Source: Gavia stellata (lineage: Eukaryota; Chordata; Aves; Gaviiformes; Gaviidae). Taken from it: DNA of 64,000 nt. Under the pieces are notes generated by a model. It made no database searches, was not told the origin of the DNA, and saw nothing but the letters and a program-made list of their open reading frames with translations. This document shows positions 46,918 through 60,400 of the stretch, piece by piece. Location: positions 17,256,261-17,320,260 of the forward strand of contig NC_082605.1 of the NCBI RefSeq assembly GCF_030936135.1, read 5' to 3'. Numbering within the stretch: position 1 is the first letter of the stretch; the number at the start of each line of letters is the position of its first letter. Both the position numbers and the translations under genes were made by a program.

Positions 46918-47634
46918 GTGAGCGGCCGCGCCCCCCCAACCCCCTCTACCGGCCCGGCCCCCGCGCCCCGCGGGGCTGAGGGTGCCCCGGGCGCGGCCCC
47001 GCCGCGGGAGGGACCGTGGGGCGCCGATACGACACGGCAGGGTGCCCGGCAGGAGGGCGCCGCGGGTCCCGGGCCCGGGGCGGAGGTTGGGTCCGTTCCC
47101 CCCCCCCCCCCCCCCCAACGTCGCGTCCGAGTTCGTTGTCCGGTACGCGGTTCCTGAGGCGGCGGCGCCCCCCGGCCGGGGGCTCGGGAGCGGCGCGGAG
47201 AGGGCAGCGCCTGCCCCAGTTCCTGTAATCCGGGACACGGTGCGAGGAGGTCTGAGCCCGTCCCCGGAGGCCGGCACCTCCTGCCCTCGATTCAGCCTGG
47301 GCTTGGGGCGGGGGGAGCTCCCGCTTCAGGTGAGGCATCCCCCGCCGCTGACAGCGGCTCGGGCAGCCCCGCACCCCGCTCCCGGGGACGGGACGGCAGC
47401 CCTCGGTCTCTCTGAAGCGGCGTTTGCTGCCGCAGCGATAGGAGCGCGTATCCCTGATGTGCTGGTTTGTTCCCACAGGGGAGTGGGTTCCAGGTCAGTA
47501 GCGGGGGGGTCAGCCCTGCTCTGACTTTCTGCATGGACTGAGATCTTGTGTCTTTTTGGTTTTAGGAACAGCATTAGAAGAAAGTTTCAAGGAATATGGA
47601 AGAAATCGAGAAGCAATGCGACTTTGCCGAGAAG
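46668..47634 (+). CDS. ATXN7: Ataxin-7, N-terminal part (gene continues beyond window)
   Basis: Two coding exons, 46668-46917 and 47566-47634, are joined in phase (GAC G|GA ACA). They encode about 106 residues: [20 protein letters not shown], an Arg/Gln segment, a glycine run, [35 protein letters not shown], then [18 protein letters not shown]. This matches the human ataxin-7 N-terminus (MSERAADDVRGE, MATVGERRPLPSPEVMLGQ, ESFKEFGKNREVMGLCRE). Ataxin-7 is a nuclear subunit that anchors the USP22 deubiquitinase module to SAGA; its zinc finger and SCA7 domain lie in later exons not present here. The human polyglutamine tract is absent: the equivalent place reads RQRQRRPRH. The ATG has A at -3. 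A second in-frame ATG (46815, Met50) has a stronger context. Confidence 0.95.
46688..46695. promoter_or_regulatory. ATXN7: Palindromic cAMP-response element TGACGTCA
   Basis: A full 8-bp CRE lies inside coding exon 1, encoding part of GDVR. The human gene has GATGACGTCAG at the same place as I recall it, so the site appears conserved. Binding by CREB/ATF factors is inferred from the motif and its position near the start site. Confidence 0.55.
47566..47634 (+). CDS. ATXN7: ATXN7 coding exon 2
   Basis: This 69-bp exon has acceptor TTTTTGGTTTTAG and donor GTGAGT. It encodes [20 protein letters not shown] followed by RE, corresponding to human TELDESFKEFGKNREVMGLC. The last base begins the codon completed by the next exon, outside this window. 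Confidence 0.95.
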
Positions 47635-48418
47635 GTGAGTGCGATTCATTCTTGAAGAAAAGTGTACGGAGAAGTTTTCCTGCTCGTAACTAGTTACGAG
47701 AGGACATGCAATCCTATCGCTTTGGATTTGGGACTTGCGGCTTGTCAGTGAGTGGTGTTATTAGCATTATTATTAAATTAATATATAATTTCAAAACTAC
47801 AAGGTAAGGTAGGGCATAGGTTACTTATTGTCTTTACTGTGTTTTTAGTTGGATTTTTTTTTTTGCTATAAATAGTCCTAAGGAAGGTGTGTGACCAGCA
47901 CTGATAATATCTTCTCTTGAGCTAAAATATTTTGATTCTTAATATAATCTCTGTCAGTATTTGAACACTGATCCCTTTCTCTGTCATGTCAATGTGTAAT
48001 GTTTATTTCTTAGTGTACTGCTAAATGAGAGTGACCTTTCACCTGTGATTAGCAAAAGCCCATTAACAGCCCAGTTCATCTCAAGAGTAACAATGCTACT
48101 TGAAGTTGTAAGCAGATGATGAATGAAAGCTATAGATTATTGGTAACTTTGTAACAGGGAGTGGAAAAAAACAGTGATGAGTCTGATTTGTGATGTTCAT
48201 TTTCTTTGTTTGTTTTTCTAGTTTAACAATTGTTTTCTAGCAGAGAAATGTTCTGAAACTTTCTTAATATTGTTGGTGCTAGCTCACTTCTGTTGGACTT
48301 CCTGTTAATGAGAAGTATGCCATAGAATAGGCCTTGTTGTTTTGAATGCTAGATCACTTAGACCCGAGTCTTTTATTTGATGCAGTTAGAAATGGAAGAC
48401 AAGTTTGTAAATTTGGTT

Positions 48419-48480
48419 TAGATCACAGAATGCAGGACTTGCCCAGGACCTTAGGAGATGATCTGATTCAGCATTTATCT
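48419..48480 (-). repeat. Possible short CR1 relic
   Basis: The plus strand reads GATCACAGAATGCAGGACTT, followed by an 'AGGACCTTAGGAGATGATCTG' block. This resembles the CR1 3' end in antisense. It is too short and diverged for certainty. Confidence 0.35.
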
Positions 48481-51044
48481 GCTTGTGAGCTACAAAGAGC
48501 AAATGAAAACTAAAGCAAGGTGGCACAGTCTAGTAAGACTGGGAGGCAGTGATCTATACTGAGGCTGAATCAAAATAGCTATTTATTGTAGAATTCATAG
48601 TGTTGCTAAAATTTGGAAAACATCTATTTCTAGGACCAGAGTCAGTGGTCACTGACCTGTAAGAGAGATGCAATAAACAGCTATGCTGTGGCATTCAGAA
48701 ACGCATGTGCCATTTTGCCATCTTCTAAGTGTATGTGTAAGTTCTTAGACATTTGAAAAATCACTTTATTACTTCATTGCTGAGTTCCAGTCTAATAGTT
48801 GTGTTGGATATTTAGTTTATTTTTCTGAATAGGCAAATCATTCAAGTGCTAAAACAGCGTTTATAACAATAAGCATACGCATTATCCTAGTAAAGATTTT
48901 TACTAATAAGGATTTTCGAACATTCTTTCTTATTTCTACCTCTTAAAATGCAAGCATCTAAGGTTTGCAGATTTTAAAGATTAGCTGGCAGGGTGAAGAA
49001 TAATCTTTTTTTTTTTTTCCTCCTCTGGAGCAAGATCATGAAGCTGTTTTTGCATAGGCTGACCGCTGAGACACAGCTTCTCTGCACTGACTCCAACATG
49101 TGAATGATTTGCAAGGTTATGAGTTGAAGGAAGTTCATAAAACACTTTGAGAATTAAAAGTGAAACTTAGTAGCTCTGTCAGGCTTCCAGAAGTCTATTT
49201 AGTTTGGTTGCTTTATGACATATGAATGAGACACTGACTTGGTGTATACCTGTAGCTAGTCTGTAGGGAGCTCAGCCTACTGCAAAATAAAGTGAAAGGA
49301 AAAAGTAGTTTTAATAAAGTTTGCACTTAAAGAACTAGGGGAGCAGCAAAACATGCCAGCGTATGTGTGTGTTGTGTTATAAAAAAAAAATTTGGAGAAT
49401 ACTGTAACTGATGGCTTTTCCCAGGAAGAATTTTGCATTCAAAATAGAGGAACAAACATTTGTTAAATAAATGGACTGTCTAAAGCATGGATCTTAACAC
49501 AGAAAGGTGAACCAAAGGTACAAATTTCATCAAATCAACTCTAACCTGAAGATTTGCGTCATGGTACCACACGGTATTTTGAATACGGCTAACAACAGAA
49601 CTCATTGTGTAAGAAAGTTATTTCTCTACAGATTGGGAGTTGACTCAGAGGCCCAACTTCACAAAAGGATTTCAAGGTTATTTAGGCTAATTTAACCTTG
49701 CATTGCAACTATTCCAGTTTGCATAAAAGAATTAAATATTCATGGCCTGGAGAGGGAGCGAAGGAGGGAACATGACTCTACAGCCCACTTACTAGAATTG
49801 GGTTCAAAACCAAGAACTGTTTTCCTTATTTAGCAATTGTCAGCTTTCAGGTCAGGCTCCCACCAGCCCGTGTGCCCACTTGGTTATGGGTTGTAGTTGT
49901 TTCCTTTCCCACATGCCATTTCTCTGCGTCTTCTAGTGGGAACAGCTTCATCATCAGCCTGCCTGGTAGTGAGAGGTGGATTTCAGGCTTGCAGGCAGTA
50001 GAGTCTGGATCTCCTGAATGAAAAGTGAGTGTTCCCATTGTTGTAACACTGTATTAAAAAGGGCTTAACATTACCAGCTTCTCCTTTTGTTATGCTTTAA
50101 AGGAAAAGAATGATGCTTGTTATTCTTTTAAAGGAATGAAGGACATAAATGTGTAATTCCAGGACAACATTTGCAAGCTGTGGAGAGAGGCAGGATTTCA
50201 GACACACCTTTGTCACTGGCATTTCCTATTTGCTGATCAGGCAGCTCCTCTCTCAGCATGCTGGTGGTTGTGAAGCCTGATGAGTCTTTAATACCTGTCA
50301 GTGATGCTCGTTCCATGTAGGGATCAGGAAACTAAAATTAGTTCATAGTCTCAAACGCTTTTTTCTGTATCTAACCCTCCTTGTGCTCATCGAAGTAAGA
50401 ACTGGAAATTGAATTTGGGCTTCTCAACGTTTGTGTCTCATACTTCCCTGTTTCTTTTTCACTGTTATTATATGCTTTCTATTCTACTAATTCATTATAT
50501 GCAACCATTCCTGCTGGGATCCTCGCAGACCTTCACCAAAGTGAGAAACTCACTGGATGCTTTCTTACATGTTGCTTTTCTGAGGCAATAACAGTCCACA
50601 ATGAGCTTTGATGTAGAAATTAGAGCTGCAGGAATAAGGTATGAGTGCAATGGACTTGGCTGGCTTTTGGTACACAAAATCCCCAACTGATGGAAATGAG
50701 AAAGGGGCATCCTCCATTATGGGAAAATTTTACTTTAAAGTACCCTTTAAAATTTACTTTGACTTTGTATGCTGAAATCTTCTTGCGATGAGCAATATTA
50801 TCAATGTAAGAGCATGTTAGAAGCAATTGCACTTCAGTTGTTTTCACATGTAGTTCACATGACAGAATCTTTTAGCTCATACAGTCATTTAATTACTTGC
50901 TGCTTGTGAACCAGCTAAAGGTGTGATTTTCCCCTGCCACACAGCTTTTGCTGTGACGAAGCAAGTATAGCATGTTGCGTTATAGTCTGTAAATGCATTC
51001 TAAAATGGTTAGGCAGAAAATTGAGTCCTCTTCGTCCATTTTTC

Positions 51045-51466
51045 TTATATTTTAAAATGCAACTTTGCTGAAGTCCATCTTTCAAACTTGTTTGTGTGAT
51101 ACTGGGAGCGTGTGCCATCAGATGCAGCCAAGGTGCTCATATACACTCGGTTCATCTTGGAGATGTAGTAGGTCTCGAAAGGAGGTTGATGTGTCTGTAG
51201 TATCTGATACTTTTTCATTTGAAGAAAATGATTCTTAGAGTCCAACTTTGTAATCAGTGCTTGAAACATTTTGGCATAGCCTGTGTTGAATTTGGTTTTC
51301 TTTTAAAAAATTTTCTAGCCCATTATTGTTGTGAAGATGATCTCTAAATAGAACTGTATAAGCATAGAGTTCATTCGTGGTAACTTTGACAGGCTTCACC
51401 AGAGTGAACTTTTGCTTCTTGCAAAATTTGACAACAGGTTGGCTTGTTTCACTCTGTGGAAGAGTA
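51045..51466 (-). pseudogene. Possible decayed coding sequence in ATXN7 intron
   Basis: On the minus strand one frame reads ETSQPVVKFCKKQKFTLVKP and then VTTNELYAYTVLFRDHLH before losing the frame near 51295. A +1 frame then continues FNTGYAKMFQALITKLDSKN, KKYQILQTHQPPFETYYISK and MNRVYMSTLAASDGTRSQYH to a stop at about 51045. The composition looks protein-like on both sides of the shift, as in an old retrocopy or exon relic. I do not recognise the parent protein, and chance open frames in AT-rich DNA are a real alternative. Confidence 0.3.
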
Positions 51467-54400
51467 GAGAAGCTCCGAGTAGAAACAATGATGCCTAAAG
51501 CTGTTCATTGGGACAGGGGGCTTAACCCTTCCTCCACCCCCCAAGAAACTCTGACTGTACCTACAGTAAATTTCCAGTTGTTACCAGTTATCTTGTGTGC
51601 TGTTTTAAATAAAACAAAAGCAAAAAACCAAACTACCACAAGCCCCAAGGCTATATTGGAGAGACAGAGAGAAAGAACCTATATGCTCTTAACAAAGATC
51701 ATTGTTACTTGCAGTAATACTTGTTAACGTTTGCAACCCTTTTGAAGTGGTTGGGGTGAAAGTCTGTTAGATTCTTATAATGACTTATGAAATAATTTTG
51801 AAATATGTATTGGAATCTATATAAATGCAAAGGAATCTATAGCATCTCAGAATGGAAAATAAGTGTGGAGAACAGAAGAGAGATTTGGTTAGACAACTTA
51901 AAATTGTTTGAGTGAGTGGTTTTGATAGCTTATTCAGTGCATGCTGAAACCACGGGGTGGCTTTGCAAGAGCTCAAGCATCTCATCCTTTCAGTTACACA
52001 TACAGCCCCTTTTCGTGTGTGTGTGTGTGTTACATCCTTTGAGAGGTGAATCCCTTGGTACTGCCTATTTCAAGCACTTCACTAGTGCTGTCACCATAGT
52101 TTATAGGTAACTGGCAACAAAGTAGAGGAGGAAGAGGAGAGTAACTTGGGTCTTGAGCTCGATTTGATCAATTGTCATTGATCAAGATTGTTGAATCTTG
52201 GCTAAAAAGAGGTCTTTGCCACCCTTACACCATCTGTACAGTCTGCCAGTGATTTGTTCTAACTGTTTGTACTTGGTGCTTCTGAGAATCCCGAGGAAGT
52301 TTCTGATTGCTCTCTGTACGTAACTGCGCTATTTTGGATGAGGTGGTCCTCTCGATGGTCATGGAGGGAGATGCAGAGGAGAAAATTACATTATCGTAGG
52401 TTGAGGTTAGTTGAACAATGGTCACTGATGCGTTAGATGTGCTCAGAGGTGTTGCAGGTCAGAATTGATGCTGGCTGTGTGGTGATGTAGCGTGGTACCA
52501 TTCTTACAATTCTTAGAGTATACTGGTCTTAATAAAGAAGTGATGAATTTTCTGTGGGAATGCAGATCGTCAATTTCTGGTAGGCACCTTCAGAAGACAC
52601 TCCAGAAGACTTTAAGAAATCTATCAGGAGAGCAGGTGGGAGCAAATTCCATTCAGCATCATGTCACCTGATAGCAGCTGAACTTCTGGTCTTGGACAGC
52701 TAGTATGTCTTAGGGGGGAAAAAAAAGAAGACACTCCATGAACCTCTAGGGCATTCAGCAAAAGCTTTGGGATTTGATTATATTAATAGTTATTACTGGA
52801 AGTTACCAGAGCTGTGAGGGTACTGAGAGCTATGCAATGAACCCTTGTTCTTCTTGAGCCCGTGCTGGGCAGGGTTAAGCAGTGAAATCCAGGACTGGGC
52901 CAGGAGGGCTCACTGGAAGCATCTTTTATCACATAGACCAGGGTCTAGAATTTTCCCAGCAGCAGGCTTAATAAATAGTTAAAGCATTGGTGAAACTTTT
53001 GTTCCAATATTAAGTTGTAAGTACAGGCAGGAGATGGCATCTTATTTCAAATTTAAATTTGTTTTTATTCAGCCTTGGGAGGTGCTCAATTGAGTTGATT
53101 TTTTTTTTGTGTGTGGTGTTAAATCATGTCAAAGATGCTTAGAGGGCTCTATAGTCCTTGACTGCCTGCAAATACACTGTGGGAATTTTTAATAGATTGA
53201 AATAAATATTTTAAGGTAGCAGTACAAAGTGCCATGCTTCTTTTTTGACATTATGCATAGCTATTCAGAGTCTGTAATCACATAAATATCTTCATTTCAT
53301 TGCATTTTAATTGGCTATTTACACACAGTGTTTTAAGGATTTGTGGACTGGTTATCATAAAACAATTACAAGGAGACTTCAAAAGTGTATTGAGCTGTTT
53401 AAGAAAATTGTAGAGATTTTATGAGTTAGCATCCTTTCAAGTTGCATGTTTTTCAAGCTACTTTTGAGATTATCTGCAGTGACTGGCCCTCATTTTCCTC
53501 TTGTTATTTTTTTCCTTTAAATCCAAGTTCTGTTTACAATACTTAATTATTTTTGGCGAGATGAGTCACATGTTATAAATAGAATATTGTGATGTTAGAC
53601 TGCAAGTTAGAACTGTGTCATCTTTTATGCTTTAAAGATACTTCGCAGGTTTTAGATATTACCATATTATTAGTGTGATATTGCAAGGCCTTGGGGACTT
53701 TCACTGGAACTGCAGCCACAAAACTGCCCCAGTCTATCCATAATATGTGAGGGAGCAAGATTTTTTTATTTTTTTTAAATAAGAGCCTTTGAAATAGTTG
53801 TCTATACACATACATGACAGTCAGGAATTCACTGTTATCTAACGCTTCTTAAGTGGTATGTATGATTAGCTAGGTTATGCCTGTGCAGAAGAGGTGATGT
53901 GTTGATAATACTTGATTAAATATTGCTTTTTCTATAGTTTCTGTTCTATATTTAACAACAAATGCTCAGTAGGAGAAGAACAATGCGATAAATATTATGT
54001 AGAAATATGACTTTCACACAAGTTGGTAACACTATCGTTTTAAGTAGAGCAGGAAAGACAAAAAGGCTTAGTGAAGGGTACTTTTAGATAAATTGGGTTA
54101 AGAGGATGCAGATTACTCTTTCTAAGGTAACTATTTTAAAAGCTATTTCTTCCATTGCAGTGGATCTATAAAAGAAAATGCATATAGTTCTTACACCTTC
54201 TCTGACTATGCGTAGTCTGTGGCTGTAACTGCCAAAGGCCAGCTGGGGATAGGTGTGATCTCTTATCGCTTACAAGACAGAAAAGATTTCATCTTTCACA
54301 AATCATTATAATATTTGATTTGAAATTGAATATTCTAAATAGTCTATAAGAAGCTTAACAATTGTTTTGCTTCCCTTTTAACGAAGAAAATCACCGCTGC

Positions 54401-57400
54401 TGTGGAAGTTTCCTGTATGTATGATACTCAGCATTATTTCCTAGACATTCTTACAGTGTAGGTGACAGCAGAGAGATGAATACAGCTTTGTACTTACACC
54501 TTAAGTTTTTAGCAGCAAGTGTTAAAATCTGGCAAAGGGAATTCAAGGTGTAATGGAGCAGAATAGCATGACTGTAAAAGCAGTTGTCATGGAAGGCAAT
54601 GAATCTATTGTAATTGGTGTTCCTGTTGCTAGAAGGCTTTGCACAGTCAAATGTTCTCCCTGCTTGTGCAGGCTATGAGCAGCTGTGAGCCACGACGAGT
54701 GGTGCAGCGGCTCTCAGACTGATTCTCGTGGTAAGTCAGATACTCATTGTAACCCCAGATACTATGGGGTATGACTTCATCAAAGTAAACTGCACACGCA
54801 GCTGCTCCCACATCACTTGCAGTCATGATGGTTAGCTTTGGAAATGGACACTGTGATGGTAAATATTCTAGGTTATTGGCTCAAGTAGATTATAAATACT
54901 CAAATGCTCAGTTATTTGTGTGTAAGCGCTCCTTGTCAGCCCTTGTGGAATAAGCTGTTTTGTGGTAACCTGATTTCCCATGAGAAAGATTGTTTATTTA
55001 CAAGCTTACCCCCACCCTGATTTCGACTTTTGATAGCTTCAGCGTAGCCCATAGACAAACTTCATTGATAATAAAAGGTGAAAGGGATAATTGGTTATGC
55101 CTCCCTTCTCTTCTGGTGAAATTATAACAGCCAGAAAACTTACACAGTGTTTTTGGTCTGCTTTTCTGTGGCTAAGCAGGACTTCCATCTTTCATCAGCT
55201 GTTTGTAGTGTAATAGAAAATGCAGTGTTCTCAACTGGCACTGAAAAAATGTATACAAAGCAGCTGAAGGGCTAAAATCCCATAGGAAGCAGCTTTGAGG
55301 TTGTAAGTCCATGATGTGTGCTTTTGTGATGAAATCTACAGCTCTCGTGGTTTTTTTGCAAGAAAGTTTGTTGGACAATTTCATGCTGATATCGTTGCCT
55401 GAAAGTCCTATAGCAGCTTGCTTTAAAATGAAGCGTAGAAGCTTTAATGAGTTAAATTTGAACAGCAAGTAATACACTGAATACACAGTAAATTGGATGT
55501 TTGTTTTCCTCTAATGTCAAATTCTGTTGTATTTTGCCCTTCATAAATTCAGTTTTCTGTCTACAGTTTTTTTCACTGACTGCATAAATGACGTAGTAGA
55601 TGTTGTCAGTGGGGAAAACTGGAGTTCAGCCAGTTTATTAAGTGGTATCTGGGGATGTGAGGTCTTGTCGTGAGCCACTGAAGTCAACAAGGGTTTTGTT
55701 TGTGACTAGAGGGAGGATGCAGTACCAGGTCATGGGGCTCGGCGGGCAAGAGACTTTGCATGTGTGAAACAGCCATGTTCACTACAACCTTGTGATCAGA
55801 GGGCCGGCAGAGAAGTACTTCGCTATGCAAACATTTTAATTGTCAGTCCCTAGATACTGTAGCCATTGCTTTGTCAAGGTGGATATAGCCTAAATGACAC
55901 CCTCTGGCTATTGTTTCAGGCTAAAATACAGAAGAAAATCTGTATCGGTTTACACCTAGGGTGTGGTTCTCCGATGTTTTTTTTTTTTTCCTCCCAATTA
56001 ATGCTGGATTAAGCAGCTCTTCCATCTCTGCTGAGTGAAACATTTGTGAAATAATGGTCGCATTCTAACTTTAAAGTTGTTTCCAAAACAAGGTGATGGT
56101 TGCTTAAAGAAGATCCTGAATTTTCCAGCACGTATTTGGTCTGGTAATCTTAGAATCCATTGGGCCATACTTGCTTATGTATCTTTTCAGAGTGAATCTG
56201 ATCTGATTTTTACAGGGCTACCTATGTGATCGTATGATATAGTAGATCTTGTATCTTGGTTATCTTTAAGAGTGTTCGAGATGTTCTATCAGTGAATAAC
56301 TGTAGTATAAATCATGATCAGTTATAATATGTAAGTGTATTGTGAAAAGTAAACAGCAAATAAGAATTATTTTATATTATTTAACATATTGGTCAGTTTT
56401 TTTAATTTATTTTCAGTAATTAGCTACGTTAGGAAACTAGGTAATAGAAATGAAAAGTTTCTTTGACTGAAATTCCCGAGGCTGTTCCCGGTAACTTTGT
56501 GAACTGGAGAGAATACCATTTGAATCTGGGTTACTCTGATGAGGAAGAGTTATGGCATCATTTATTTTTATCTCCTATTGGAGTGCTGTTGCAAATGATG
56601 CCAAAAGGAGAAAGGCATCATCTATACAGTATACATAAATGTGAACCATACCAAATATTCTTTTTATCCCTTCTGAACAAATCTGTAGTAGCATGGAATA
56701 TCCAGAGGCCTCAAACTCTGCAAAAATTTGGTTTAACTGGCTGTATTTTTGATGGACATTTCAAAGGAGCGAAAATAGTTCCCAATAGTCAGATACTGTG
56801 GCTGTTGGATTATTGAGACAGCCATGTAAAATAATGTGGAAAGCCGCTTTCAAAATAATAAATTTTCCCAGGAATTTTCCCACTTCTCCCAGGAAATGTT
56901 AAAATTGTCTGTTTCACTCCAGTTCAACTACGATGACTCTAGAAATGTATTAAAGGAGTTTAACTTGCCGCTGACAACCAGAAGGCTTTGGGCTTTGGTT
57001 TGTAAGGAATATGCTTTGGGGTTTTAGGATGTTTTCTTCAGTTAATTTGTTTTTTAAAATGTTTTTTAAAATGTATAATCTGTGTTTGAATGTGTGTGTT
57101 CTGCTTGGCTAGAAGAGATGGCAGTCAGTCATCCTGCTCTCACGGGTACTAAATGGAAGTATTTGAGAGGAAAGGCTTAAATGAATTTCCTGATAGGCAA
57201 CATTTACTTCATAAAAGTACTTAAAGATGAATTTCAGAAAGCAAATTTGTTTTTGATTTCTGTGTAAGTTGTGTTACCCAAAGCAACTGTCTAGAAATCA
57301 TACTTGTTAAGGAGCTTCTGTTCCATATTGTAGTTCATAATTTACAGAGGAGAAGTTTTGAGCAAATTCAATACATCTGTGTTGCTTACCAAAGCTAGTA

Positions 57401-60400
57401 TAATACATGCTTATATAATAGATTGCAAATTTTTCTCTTCAATCAGCCACAAAAAAAGAGCATTTAAGGAAGACTTCTACTACCAGTAGTGTTCTGGGAC
57501 CTGGGGGGAAATACCGATGTTTGAACCATACCTGATACAGTTTGATTATGTCTTGTTTGTAGGCTGGGCAGAGCCCTCTCTTTATCTGTTGTTCCTTCTG
57601 TAGGACCTGCTTTAATAGCCAGCTGACTTGGTTTGCTTTGCCTGGCTATTTCAACACTGCTGTTTCCATGGGGTGTTTGGAGAAGGAGAAGTCCAAAATG
57701 CATCAGCCCTTGTTTGGGAAATTTCCTTCTGGTTCTGCCCAACTATCAGCCTGTGCCCGGAAGTGTAGGGGCATAGAGCACTGTGTCATTGCTGGACTAA
57801 AACTTGCAAGTCTCTTCTGTTGTTTTTGTGGCCTGAATTTAATGATCTGAACTGTTGGCTTGATAGCCTTGGAGATAAGAATGCTATTTTTATCCACGGA
57901 GTAGGTAGAGCACAGGAGTAAAATCTTCAGTGAGCTGTCAGTGTGCCTCACCTGAGGCTTGTTTACAACTGCTCGGGATGAGAAAGGCATTCTCTGTGCA
58001 ACGCTGCAATTCTCTCTCATCCTGCTGACACGGTTGAGAGTCATCATGGATAACCATGACCATGTGAAGGAAGGCCTCTGTCTTGGGGAAGGACCAAAAT
58101 CAGTCTGGATAGATGGTGCTCTGCATTGTAAAATGGGAAGACACGATGGTAAGGTGCAACATCAGCAGTTTTATTTATAGTTTAATCATGCTAAGAGTTT
58201 TCCTGCACTTCTGTGAGTAGGATTGTGAGACCAGGGCTTCACAGGAAGCGCCGTGTTGTTCGTCATTGCAGTGATTCAGGGTGATGTCACCAACTGACAG
58301 GAGCATTTGGGGTGTCTGTACTGTTATGGTGGCCCTGTGATACCCTTTCATGGACTCCTTTGGCATCTTTCCCCAACAGCTCCACACTGTTGCTGGAAGC
58401 AAAAGCTTTTGAGCAATTTCCAAACACAAAGTGGTGCATTGTGGGCCAGCGCTGGGAAGACTGGCTCAACAAGTTTGGCAGCAGTGGCTTTGGCTTCCTG
58501 CCTACCCTGGATAGGCACCAGTAGAGATTGCCGTAGTCTTTCGGGCGGGTTTGTGCTGAAGACAGGTCCTAGGTCCTGAAATTCATGCGCATGCAACTGC
58601 TATGTCTGGCAAAGGATCTGCTTCTGTTGTAAACCACGGTTTTGTTATCCTAGATATGTTTGCAGTAGTTATCTTTTTGTCTGCTTTAGGAAGGTGGATG
58701 TGTTACTTGTTTTTAGTATACTGGAGGGTTGTAAACTCTACAAATCTGTCATAATATCAAAGGATCCTGTTTACCTTTCAATTTTCTATTATCTGTTTAA
58801 TCTTACTTACCGTTGTCATCTTGAGTCATCTAGGGGCAGTTAACTAGTGCTCTGAAATGTTCTTTTCCATGCCTTTTTTAAATAGCAGCTCCGTATGTTC
58901 TTAGCTGTTCCTCTTGCTTAGTACTGACTCCATATGTCTTCTGTGACATCTCCTCTACAGACCTTTGCAAACAGGCCTAGTCTTGTAACACAATGTGCCG
59001 GGACCACCGCTTGAGGTCTGTGAGGTTCTCAGGGGGTGCAGGACACTGCTTGCCTATGTCTCATTCCACAGTCGTACATCAAGTTTGTCTAATCTTGTAT
59101 CTGCATAAGGATGACTTTCTGTGTCTTGCTGCTTGTATAATCAGGTTTATTCTTATGTCATGATAATGTCTTTTGATATGAGATGTCTAAAAATTAAAAT
59201 TTGTGCCCAATCCAGTACTTTTTTTTTTCCCCAAAGCAGAGCATTTTGCTTCCTAGATGGCCTAAAAAAGTGAGAAAAGTTCCTTTTTCCCGCTCCCCCT
59301 GTGTATTTAGGTCCATTCATATGTATCTATATAGCGTCTTCCCAAGTGTGGTGAGCACTGTTAGCTGCAGAAGGACCAGAGGAGAGTAGTAGTTTTAAAG
59401 TGTCTGTCAAAAATGTGAGTTAGATCAAACCAACCAAATCAGTACATCAAGTAGCCTGAGCAAATTCTTTTCTCCTTCCCTTTTGTTTTGTTATAGGTGT
59501 TACCTTCCATGTACATCACAAGTGTTCTGGTTACGTTATAGAGGCCCAGACCATGAAAGAGCAGAAAAATTATTTTGAAGAATGTCAGCCCTTTCAGATC
59601 TTCTGCATATATAATATGGTCTAAGTGATCTTCATTTCTGAATACATCTAAATTTAGAAATATTGCAAGTTGTAGTCCTTCCCAACCTGTTTCTATATGG
59701 GTGAAATGGGTGCTTTCAGTAGCTGAGAACTAGGGCCAGGTACAGAAGGATAATACCTGGTACAGATTTGTTCATCCAGTGTTTTCAGAGTCTTTTTTAT
59801 TCTGTAACAGATATGTATTTTATGTATAATGTTTGGAGATGGAATTCTGGATAATTTGTGAAGGCGGGCTCCTAAAATAAGGCGAATCACTCTTAACAGT
59901 GAAGAAATACATCTTGAAATAAGTATAGTGGTGGGTTTATTCTAAAAGGGAGACATGCAAAGGCAAAACTTAAATTTCCTCTTTAGAAGAATTTGAAATT
60001 CAATAACAATAAAATAAAATTCACTTCCATAAAGAGTTTTTAGGCTGAACTGGGTTTGTGTTGTATCACAAACAGCCAGCAGTGGAATTATTGACCTTAT
60101 ACTGTGAAGAGGTAGCCTGATTTTCTTCAGTGCTTACCTATTTAGTTGATATAACTGTCTTGGAGGACAACTAGTACTGGTTTGAAGCCTAACACTTCTG
60201 AACTGATAGATCCCCTCTTGAAAGGGAAGCTCTGATGACTGTAGCTCTGTATATGCTGGAATATATAATTTGTTAGAAGTAAAGACTTAAGGTTTACTGG
60301 TTCCTCAGCTATGTAATTGAAATACTCAGTCATATTTCTCTAAAGGTGTGCAATGGCCAAGTTTAAAATACTTCATGTCACTATATATGTGTTCAAATAC

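Larger units (their letters stand above)
45985..47420. promoter_or_regulatory. ATXN7: ATXN7 promoter CpG island
   Basis: Very CpG-dense block covering the inferred 5' UTR exon, first coding exon and start of intron 1 of ATXN7. It includes a GC box (GGGGCGGAGC at 46190-46199), C homopolymers at 46392-46406 (15) and 47098-47116 (19), a perfect inverted repeat at 46040-46153, and a full cAMP-response element in the coding exon. The transcription start is probably between about 46160 and 46480. Long open frames on both strands here are GC artefacts. Confidence 0.88.

Noticed and set aside
45944-47574. Overlapping open frames of 100-180 codons on both strands at the ATXN7 island
   Set aside because: Same composition effect; the one real frame is the ATXN7 exon identified by homology.
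55172-55486. 104-codon minus-strand open frame in the ATXN7 intron
   Set aside because: It reads somewhat like protein, but I could not link it to a family or find convincing exon borders; such lengths occur by chance among hundreds of frames.
56463-56816. 117-codon plus-strand open frame in the ATXN7 intron as a candidate ATXN7 exon
   Set aside because: It does not resemble any ataxin-7 segment, and the next conserved ataxin-7 sequence (zinc-finger region) is not present in it.
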